Shown: piece by piece, positions 6,651 to 13,659 of the stretch | Numbering within the stretch: position 1 is the stretch's first letter | Layout of the letters: every line of letters starts with the position of its first letter | From: Chitinophagales bacterium | GTDB lineage: Bacteria > Bacteroidota > Bacteroidia > Chitinophagales > UBA8649 | Direction: 5' to 3' | NCBI GenBank assembly: GCA_020635995.1 | Contig: JACJYS010000013.1 | Span: forward strand, 1 to 15,728 | Length of the DNA: 15,728 nucleotides | The notes under the pieces: generated by a model | What the model was told of the DNA's origin: nothing | Databases searched by the model: none | What the model saw: the letters and a program-made list of their open reading frames with translations, nothing else | Translations under genes and position numbers: made by a program

Positions 6651-9038
6651 ATGAAAAAATTATTACTTTCAACCGTTTTGCTTTTTACAGCAATTATTTT
6701 AAACGCCCAAACCATGTATGTAGATATAGATGCTACTGGTAATAATGATGGAACATCATGGGCAAATGCTTTTACAAATTTAGATACCGCTTTAGCTAAT
6801 TGGGATATTGTACTCTGGGGTGGCGAAATATGGGTAGCAGAAGGAACTTATAAACCGGGAGATGGCATAAGTAGAACTGCTGCATTTAACGTAAAAAGTA
6901 ATATGTTTGGTGGCTTTAATGGAACAGAAACCAACAGAGGAGACCGAGATATTGCTGCTAATCCTACCATTTTAAGTGGAGATTTATTAGGCAATGATAA
7001 TGGGAATATAAGTTCAACTGAAATAACAAGAGCAGATAATTCTTATTCTGTAGTTTATTCTGGTTGGGATGCTCAACTAAATGGTTTTATTATAGAAGGC
7101 GGACATGCAAATGCTACTACAGGAGGAGACCAAAATCAAGCAGGAGCTGCTATTTATAATATGAATAATGGAATGACAATAACTAACTGTGTTTTTAGAA
7201 ACAATTATGGAGAAGAAGATGGTGCTATTGTAAAATTTAGAGGTCCTGCAGGCTACAACAGTTGGTTTAATCTTCATGGAAATGAGTTTTACAATAATGT
7301 TTCTAATAGAAGTATGGTAAGCTCTACAAGACCTTCAACTCTAGTATATTGGTGTTATATGAGAATATACAACAATCTATTTCATCATAATGAGGTAAAA
7401 GCTTCAAATGCAAGTATAGTTTGTGCAACAAACCATGTTAATGGAGGTTCTCTTTCTATGGGCGACTATTCATACCTGATCTACCACAATACTTTTGTAA
7501 ATAACATTATACCAAATACAGGAGGTACAATTGGGCATGGTAGAAATGATATTAACGGCACCAATGATGGTTGGGGAGAATTAAATATTGAGGTAGTTGG
7601 TAATATTATTTGGGATGATGCACCTACATTAGTAGAATACTCCATGGTAAGTGGTTCTATTGATACTTCAACACAGTTTTACTTTATGTCAAATGTCATA
7701 AAGGGAACAGATACGATTCAAAATGCGGATTTAATGACATACCAGCCTTATATAACCGGTAATGTTTATGACGAATACCCAATGTTTGTAGATACAGCTA
7801 CTAATGATTATAGAATAATAGATTGTGCTACTCCCGGTAATGATATAGTTAATTATACAAACCAAAATCTCACTATTTCAACTGATTTTTATGGCAATGA
7901 TAGACCAATAGGTTTTGCCGCAGATGCAGGACATAGTGAAGTTACACAAGAAGCCGCTCCTGTAACGGTACAGCAAGTAGGAACTACTTTAGAAGCTACA
8001 GCCGGATATGCTAACTATAGTTGGTTTTTAGGTCAGCCACCTTATACGCAATACGCAGAAACAAGTAATGTATTAACGCCTACAGATGGTGATGGACAAT
8101 ATTTTGTACTTGCTATGGATGACAATTTTTGTAAGACCTTAGGAGTAGGAAATTATTGTTCTTCTGTTACGGTTAGTATTGATTTAATAAACGATACATT
8201 GTTTGCTACGGGTAATGGAGGAAACTCTTATGCTTGGTATCTTGACGGAAACCCAGTAGGAACTAATGATGACATTTTTGTACCAACTACTCCTGGAACA
8301 TACACTGTAGCTCATTATTTATGGGACGGAACTCAGATAGTTGGCTGTACAGGTACTGCTGCTTATGAAATAACTTGTAGCAATATGCAAGCACCTGTAA
8401 TTTCTGAAAATAATGGAGTGTTATCTGTTAATGATGATTATACTACTTACCAATGGTATTTAGGTACTAATGCTATTTCAGGTGCAAATAGTGCTTCATA
8501 TACACCTACAGTTAGTGGCGATTATTCCGTAGAAGTTACAGACAATTTTAACTGTGGTATCTATTCTAATCCTTTTTCATTTTGCTTAAACTTTAATCTT
8601 ACCATTTCTCAAAGTGATTCAACACTAATTGCAGGTTCTGTATTTACAAACTACCAATGGTATTTAGATGGTAATGCTATAAGTGGAGCTACAAGTCAAA
8701 CCTATACGGCTACGCAAAATGGAACCTATACTTGCCAAGCTGAGAACAGTGGCTGTACTGGAACATCTAATAGTTTAGTAGTTGATTTAGGTACGGGAAT
8801 TAAAGATATTTCATTAAACGGATTGAGTGTTTATCCTAACCCTGCAAATGATATAGTAAACATAAAAGTAAATGAAGCATTAACTGCAATAGTTTTATTT
8901 GACCTAACAGGAAAAGTAGTAAAAGCATTTGATGCAAATAATATGCAACTAAACGTAGCTGATATTCAGCAAGGAATTTACTTTTTAGAATTGAAAAACA
9001 ATGAGAAACGCTCTGTAGTAAAATTAGCTATTAAGTAA
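6651..9038 (+). CDS. Secreted beta-helix/Ig-like protein with T9SS type A sorting domain
   Basis: This 795-residue exported protein has a signal peptide at 1-20 (cleavage after LNAQ). Residues about 22-430 match the pattern of large right-handed beta-helix (pectate-lyase-like) surface proteins: DATGNNDGTSWANAF at 27-41, IWVAEGTYKPGDG at 60-72, GGFNGTETNRGDRDIAANPTI split across 87-107, and Asn-rich turns such as NCVFRNN and GNEFYNN. No catalytic site is evident. Four Ig-like repeats follow, marked by tryptophans at 458, 529, 602 and 670 in a Y-x-W-[YF]-L context with spacings of 71, 73 and 68. Residues about 722-795 are the type A sorting domain (LSVYPNPANDIVNI...LFDLTGKVV...GIYFLELKN), so the protein should cross the outer membrane by type IX secretion and be anchored or released there. 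It stands alone between the repeat array and a terminator. Confidence 0.93.
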   Translation: MKKLLLSTVLLFTAIILNAQTMYVDIDATGNNDGTSWANAFTNLDTALANWDIVLWGGEIWVAEGTYKPGDGISRTAAFNVKSNMFGGFNGTETNRGDRDIAANPTILSGDLLGNDNGNISSTEITRADNSYSVVYSGWDAQLNGFIIEGGHANATTGGDQNQAGAAIYNMNNGMTITNCVFRNNYGEEDGAIVKFRGPAGYNSWFNLHGNEFYNNVSNRSMVSSTRPSTLVYWCYMRIYNNLFHHNEVKASNASIVCATNHVNGGSLSMGDYSYLIYHNTFVNNIIPNTGGTIGHGRNDINGTNDGWGELNIEVVGNIIWDDAPTLVEYSMVSGSIDTSTQFYFMSNVIKGTDTIQNADLMTYQPYITGNVYDEYPMFVDTATNDYRIIDCATPGNDIVNYTNQNLTISTDFYGNDRPIGFAADAGHSEVTQEAAPVTVQQVGTTLEATAGYANYSWFLGQPPYTQYAETSNVLTPTDGDGQYFVLAMDDNFCKTLGVGNYCSSVTVSIDLINDTLFATGNGGNSYAWYLDGNPVGTNDDIFVPTTPGTYTVAHYLWDGTQIVGCTGTAAYEITCSNMQAPVISENNGVLSVNDDYTTYQWYLGTNAISGANSASYTPTVSGDYSVEVTDNFNCGIYSNPFSFCLNFNLTISQSDSTLIAGSVFTNYQWYLDGNAISGATSQTYTATQNGTYTCQAENSGCTGTSNSLVVDLGTGIKDISLNGLSVYPNPANDIVNIKVNEALTAIVLFDLTGKVVKAFDANNMQLNVADIQQGIYFLELKNNEKRSVVKLAIK
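8019..8761 (+). repeat. Four tandem Ig-like repeat units inside the secreted protein
   Basis: Within the reading frame, units of about 70 residues recur, each opening with Y-x-W-[YF]-L and, except for the second, ending near a cysteine. The third and fourth are close at DNA level too: both contain taccaatggtatttagg-or-gat followed by aatgctat, near 8449-8475 and 8653-8680. The first two are more diverged. This suggests an internal duplication, the latest between units three and four. Confidence 0.7.
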
Positions 9039-9088
9039 GTAAAGAAACTTTGCCAAGGAAAAAGTAAAGTAATCTTTTTCATCAAGAG

Positions 9089-9117
9089 AACCTCACTCGG
9101 CAACGAGTGGGGTTTTT
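9089..9117 (+). terminator. Intrinsic terminator with GCAA tetraloop
   Basis: An 11-bp stem, AACCTCACTCG with CGAGTGGGGTT (one U-G wobble), closes a GCAA loop of the stable GNRA class and runs into TTTTT. It lies 50 bases after the stop of the secreted-protein gene. The T-run is on the plus-strand side only; read from the minus strand the stem is followed by mixed sequence, so it mainly serves the plus-strand gene. Confidence 0.87.
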
Positions 9118-9160
9118 CTATTTTACGATAGAGTGTAAGCATTTTACCATTGTAAAACAC

Positions 9161-9180
9161 AAAATAGTCTAATCTATTTT
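9161..9180 (-). terminator. Weak hairpin after the ceramidase-like gene
   Basis: AAAATAG and CTATTTT form a 7-bp A/T-rich stem around a 6-base loop, 9 bases past the stop of the minus-strand operon, followed on that strand by GTGTTTT. A second small stem, TTTTAC/GTAAAA, is at 9142-9157. Either could end minus-strand transcription, but both are weak and such stems arise easily in AT-rich DNA. Confidence 0.3.
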
Positions 9181-9189
9181 ATGTTAGTA

Positions 9190-9987
9190 TTAATTATCTT
9201 CAGAAACATACAGTCTAAAAAAGCAATAAATAGCTACGGCATCTAAAATGTGCCATATAGCATGAGCTTGAACTATAGCATCGGGAATGCACCAAGGGTG
9301 CTCATCCCAACCAATTTGCCAAATAGCAAAAGCAATGGAAAAAACAATACTGGCATAAATAACCCATTTAATTTCGCTTTTAGGTTTATCTTTTATTTTG
9401 TGTATTATTTCAAATATGACACCTAAAATACAGAATACGCCAAATATAAAACTGCCTGCAAAACCTACAAGAGGTGGCTCCCACGTAGAATAATGAAAAA
9501 TATGGCAAACAACTAAAGTTCCTATAAACACAAGTGCGTAAGTAAGCTCCGAAAGTTTAAATAATCGCATAGCAGCATAAGAAAAAATAATACCCGCTAT
9601 TAAATACATTGATAGCATATCAAAATAACCGCCCACACTGGTTTCGCTGCCGTGCATAGCCATAGAACCGGGTGAAAGTAAAACCATTAAACTAGTTAAA
9701 ACTATAGGGTAAAAAAGGGTAGTGGTAAGCGGATTGTTATTTTTATCAAATTTACCTTTATATATTTGATAAGCAGCCAATAAACCTGCCAGCATAAAAC
9801 CAAAGTTTGAAAGCGTATTGGACGGCTGTTTTATTAATCCTTCATGCGATAATTCGCAGAAATTTCCGCCTGTACCGTCTGTTATTCCAAACCAAGAAAA
9901 ATAAAGTCCTAAAAACACTAACAAATGTGTGATAACAGCAACTGCTACGGGAATAATAATGACAAGTGGATTGTTTTTGGCTCTCAT
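9190..9987 (-). CDS. Alkaline ceramidase-like (CREST family) membrane hydrolase
   Basis: This 265-residue protein has about seven hydrophobic spans, the first at residues 8-30. It carries the residues expected of the CREST/alkaline ceramidase superfamily: Cys44-Glu45 in NFCE, NTLSN at 57-61, Ser108 and His112 in GSMAMH, Asp123 in YFDM, and His242 and His246 in HAIWH. The intervals Ser-x3-His, His-x10-Asp and His-x3-His match the zinc site described for human ACER3. These enzymes hydrolyse amide-linked lipids. Since many Bacteroidota make sphingolipids or related N-acyl lipids, a lipid amidase is plausible, but the substrate is not known and other CREST members act as receptors. It is the last gene of the minus-strand operon, 12 bases after the pseudouridine synthase. 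Confidence 0.85.
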   Translation of the reverse strand: MRAKNNPLVIIIPVAVAVITHLLVFLGLYFSWFGITDGTGGNFCELSHEGLIKQPSNTLSNFGFMLAGLLAAYQIYKGKFDKNNNPLTTTLFYPIVLTSLMVLLSPGSMAMHGSETSVGGYFDMLSMYLIAGIIFSYAAMRLFKLSELTYALVFIGTLVVCHIFHYSTWEPPLVGFAGSFIFGVFCILGVIFEIIHKIKDKPKSEIKWVIYASIVFSIAFAIWQIGWDEHPWCIPDAIVQAHAIWHILDAVAIYCFFRLYVSEDN

Positions 9988-9999
9988 AATATTAAATAG

Positions 10000-10731
10000 T
10001 TAGTTTTCAAAAGTTTTTGAAGAATCTTCGGTAAGTTTATTGAGTTCGTTAAGTTCTTTTTTAGTAAAATACCTCCATTTGCCAATAGGAACATCAAGTT
10101 TAATGTTCATTATTCTAATTCGTTTTAGTTTTACTACTCTATAATCCAAATATTCGCACATTCTGCGTATTTGCCTGTTTAAGCCTTGTGTTAATATTAT
10201 TTTAAAGGTTTTGTTATTAATTTTTTCTACTTGGCAAGGTTTTGTAACGGTATCTATAATAGGAACGCCTTTACTCATTTTTTCTAAAAAATCGGTTGTT
10301 ATGGGTTTATTTACGGTTACTATATATTCTTTTTCGTGGTTGTTTCTTGCACGCAATATTTTATTAACTATATCGCCATCATTGGTTAAAAAAATCAATC
10401 CTTCGCTGGGTTTATCTAATCTACCTATGGGAAATATTCTTTCTTTGTAATTGATGTAATCAATAATATTGTTTTTCTCTCTTTTGGTATCGGTAGTACA
10501 AACTATTCCTACGGGTTTGTTAAATGCTAAATAAACAAAATCGGTATTGGTTTGTTTAACAATTTTTCCGTCAACGGCTACTGTATCTTGCAAACTTATT
10601 TTAGTGCCTTTTTCGGGTACTTTTCCGTTTATGGTTACTCGGTTTTGCTCTATTAGTTTGTCTGCCGCTCTACGAGAGCAGTAGCCTATTTCGCTTAAAA
10701 ATTTATTAATACGTACTAAATCTTCGGGCAT
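10000..10731 (-). CDS. rluF: 23S rRNA pseudouridine synthase, RluF type
   Basis: This 243-residue protein belongs to the RsuA/RluB/E/F group. An S4 RNA-binding domain occupies residues about 5-50 (VRINKFLSEIGYCSRRAAD begins it). The synthase domain follows, with the catalytic aspartate Asp106 in GRLDK (103-107). The stretch SEGLIFLTNDGD, HEKEY at 132-136, GLNRQIRRMCEY at 183-194 and RIRIMNI at 204-210 are the RluF signatures; RluF modifies U2604 in E. coli 23S rRNA. RluB and RluE differ at these places. Its ATG shares one base with the stop of the M16 peptidase gene, so translation is probably coupled. The C-terminal tail after residue about 225 is short and charged. Confidence 0.91.
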   Translation of the reverse strand: MPEDLVRINKFLSEIGYCSRRAADKLIEQNRVTINGKVPEKGTKISLQDTVAVDGKIVKQTNTDFVYLAFNKPVGIVCTTDTKREKNNIIDYINYKERIFPIGRLDKPSEGLIFLTNDGDIVNKILRARNNHEKEYIVTVNKPITTDFLEKMSKGVPIIDTVTKPCQVEKINNKTFKIILTQGLNRQIRRMCEYLDYRVVKLKRIRIMNIKLDVPIGKWRYFTKKELNELNKLTEDSSKTFEN

Positions 10732-13652
10732 TAATAACCAAATATTTCTTCTAAAGTTAACTCATTTACTTTACCCAGCTTATTTAAACTTTCGGTGTCT
10801 AAATGTTCTTTATTTCCTATCACCGCTATATGATAATTTTTCCCTTTAATATGATGGTTAAAGAAATCCACTAAATCATTAATAGTCATTGCTTTTATTT
10901 GCTCATATACTTGCTTTCTTATATCGTAATCTCTGCCTAATTTTTGGGCACTTGCATATTGCCAATAAACTCCGGCTCCTGTTACCCAATCGCTTTCCAA
11001 TTTTTTAATAGCCGCTTCTTTAGCCGAATTAAATTGCATTTGAGCTTCCGGCATATTATTCATTAAATTAAGCATAGCTTCTGTAGCGTCATTCAGTTTA
11101 TCTGCCTGTGTGCCTACGTATGCATAAGTATAATGGCTTTTGTCTTTTTCATTAGGCGTACTAAAATAAGAATACGCGGCATAAGCCAATGCTTTCTTTT
11201 CTCTAATTTCTTGAAAAACTATAGAAGACAATCCCGAACCAAAATACTCGTTAAATAGGGTAGCAGGAGCTAATAATTTATCGTTATATAATTCGTCTTT
11301 AGCTATAAAATACAATTCTACTTGCTGCATATCGTACGGAGTAAAATATACTTGGTTTTCTTTAATATCTAACTCAGCATATTTTTTTTCTTTTGGTACA
11401 TCTTTTAAATTGCTCGTATTTTTGTGGTGTTTTACAATTATCTTTTCAACATCTTTAAAAGGCAACTGACCATAATAGAAAACTTTGTGTTTGTATTGGT
11501 TTAGCGATTTAATTTTATTTACTAAAATATTCACATCTTTTGCTTTTAATGCAGCTATAGTTTCTTTTTCGTTAAAAGCGTTAATTTTTCCATATTTAGC
11601 ATAAGAAGCCAAGCCGCCTCTTAAAATTGTTCCTTTGTTTAGCTTAGCATCGTTTCTTGATTTTTCAATGTCATTTATCATTTCTAAATAAACTTCTTTA
11701 TTGGCTACTACACTGCTTAATACGTGCTCAAAAAGTTCTATTCCTTTTTCTAAATTGCTTTCTAATCCTGTTAAGTAAACTCTCACTTGGTCTTCTCCGG
11801 CATAAACACCAAACTCTAAACCATAGCGATAAAACTCTTTTTTAAGCTCTTCGGCACTGTATTTTTCTGTTCCTAAATAAGGCAAATAAGAAATGGCTAA
11901 TGCTAAATCTTTATCTGTATTGCTTCCTATATCGTACAAATAGTATAAATTAAAGACTTCATTATTTTTGTTTTTAACGTACGCTAATGGCACTTGATTA
12001 AGCGTATCAAATGTTATTTCTTTTTTAAAATCAATAAATTTTGGTTTTAGCGAAGTAGAAGGCATGGCTAAAAAGTCATCATAAAATTTAGATTTTGAAT
12101 CTCTATCTACTTCTACGGCAGTTATTTTTGGTTTTGGTACATTGTGTCTGTCGCTTTCGCCTATTCTTTTATAAGAAACTACATAGTTGTTGCTGTAGTG
12201 TTTATTGGCAAAATCAATAATATCTTGTTTGGTGATTTTACTTAATTCATCTACTTCAAAAATTACGTCATTGTATGGCAAATCGTTAATAAAAGCATCT
12301 AACATTAAAAATGCTCTACCTCTGTTGCTTTCTAATGATTTTGTTTGTTGAAGTTTTAAATCGTTTACTACGGCTTCTACTAACCAATCGTCAAAATCGC
12401 CTTTTTTAATTTTTTCTATTTCGCCTAAAAGTAGGTCTTTAACTTCTTCTAAAGTTTGGTTTTGCTTAGGCACGCCATATAAAAAGTGAATGGTATAATC
12501 TTTTAAATATTGCACAAAAGAGCCTGCATTTAATGCTTTTTGTTTTAGGTTTAGGTCAATATCTATTAATCCCGCTTGACTGTTTGCCAAAAGCATGTCT
12601 ATCATTTTAACCATCATAGCATCATTAGTGCCGGCTCCGTTAAATTTGTAGCCCATGTACAGCATTTCTTGCTGTGGTCCGTAGGTGTTTTTAACAACGG
12701 GCGTAGTAAGCTCCGTTTTTTCGGGTTGCTTAAATGGTGCTACTTCTTTTTGCTTCCAATCTCCAAAATTCTTTTCTATTAAATCTATAGTTTTATCGGG
12801 GTCTAAATCGCCACTTAAAATTACAGCTACATTATTGGGTACATAATATTTATCAAAGTACTTGTGAATATTGTACATAGAAGGATTTTTTAAATGCTCA
12901 CCTAAGCCAATGGTAGATTGTGTGCCATAAGGATGATTAGGCAATAAACCTTCTAAAACGCCTTGATAAACCCAACGACCGTCATTGTCTTGGTTTCTAT
13001 TAAACTCTTCGTAAACGGTTTCTAATTCGGTATGAAAAAGTCTTAAAACTAAAGTTTTAAATCTTTCGCCTTCCACTTTTGTCCATTTCTCAAGCTCGTT
13101 AGAGGGAATATCATTAATATATACGGTTTCATCGTTTGAGGTGTAGGCATTTGTTCCTTTTGCTCCTAATGATGACACCATTTTATCGTATTCATTAGCT
13201 ATAGCATATTTAGATGCTTCAAGCGATAATTTATCTATTTCTGCATAAAGTGCTACTTTTTTAGCAGAATCGGGTTCTAAGCGATGTTCTTCAAATTTAG
13301 CAGCTATTTTATCTAATATTTCTTTCTCTTTATCCCAGTCTTTTGTGCCAAACTGATGAGTGCCTTTAAACATCATGTGCTCTAAATAATGGGCTAAGCC
13401 TGTAGTTTCGGCAGGGTCATATTTTGAGCCGGCTTTAACGGCTATAAGTGTTTGTATGCGTGGTTCAAGTTTGTTGACAGACAAATAAACTTTTAAACCG
13501 TTACTTAAGGTGTACATTAAAGTATGGCTGGGGTCGTTGGGTACGGTTTTAAAATTGTGCGTGTATTTTTTTGCTTCGGTTTTTGTGTTTTTTACTTGAG
13601 CATTAGCAGTTAATGTTAATGCTATTAATAAAATTGAAATTATTTTTCTCAT
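10731..13652 (-). CDS. Exported M16-family zinc metallopeptidase
   Basis: This 973-residue insulinase/pitrilysin-type peptidase has a signal peptide at about 1-18 (cleavage near ANA). There is no lipobox, so it is probably periplasmic. The inverted zinc motif HYLEH is at 88-92 (zinc ligands His88 and His92, catalytic Glu91). The third ligand is most likely Glu216 in VYEEFNRNQDNDGRW (213-227). The helical insert at about 104-160, between the motif and the third ligand, is long. The C-terminal half (about 550-973) is the second M16 repeat without HxxEH, and it keeps the substrate-binding GSGLSSIVFQ...REKKALAY segment (805-824). The single-chain clamshell architecture resembles PqqL-like peptidases, which degrade peptides or small proteins. 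It sits 7 bases after dnaX and overlaps rluF by one base. Confidence 0.95.
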   Translation of the reverse strand: MRKIISILLIALTLTANAQVKNTKTEAKKYTHNFKTVPNDPSHTLMYTLSNGLKVYLSVNKLEPRIQTLIAVKAGSKYDPAETTGLAHYLEHMMFKGTHQFGTKDWDKEKEILDKIAAKFEEHRLEPDSAKKVALYAEIDKLSLEASKYAIANEYDKMVSSLGAKGTNAYTSNDETVYINDIPSNELEKWTKVEGERFKTLVLRLFHTELETVYEEFNRNQDNDGRWVYQGVLEGLLPNHPYGTQSTIGLGEHLKNPSMYNIHKYFDKYYVPNNVAVILSGDLDPDKTIDLIEKNFGDWKQKEVAPFKQPEKTELTTPVVKNTYGPQQEMLYMGYKFNGAGTNDAMMVKMIDMLLANSQAGLIDIDLNLKQKALNAGSFVQYLKDYTIHFLYGVPKQNQTLEEVKDLLLGEIEKIKKGDFDDWLVEAVVNDLKLQQTKSLESNRGRAFLMLDAFINDLPYNDVIFEVDELSKITKQDIIDFANKHYSNNYVVSYKRIGESDRHNVPKPKITAVEVDRDSKSKFYDDFLAMPSTSLKPKFIDFKKEITFDTLNQVPLAYVKNKNNEVFNLYYLYDIGSNTDKDLALAISYLPYLGTEKYSAEELKKEFYRYGLEFGVYAGEDQVRVYLTGLESNLEKGIELFEHVLSSVVANKEVYLEMINDIEKSRNDAKLNKGTILRGGLASYAKYGKINAFNEKETIAALKAKDVNILVNKIKSLNQYKHKVFYYGQLPFKDVEKIIVKHHKNTSNLKDVPKEKKYAELDIKENQVYFTPYDMQQVELYFIAKDELYNDKLLAPATLFNEYFGSGLSSIVFQEIREKKALAYAAYSYFSTPNEKDKSHYTYAYVGTQADKLNDATEAMLNLMNNMPEAQMQFNSAKEAAIKKLESDWVTGAGVYWQYASAQKLGRDYDIRKQVYEQIKAMTINDLVDFFNHHIKGKNYHIAVIGNKEHLDTESLNKLGKVNELTLEEIFGY

Positions 13653-13659
13653 ACTTATT

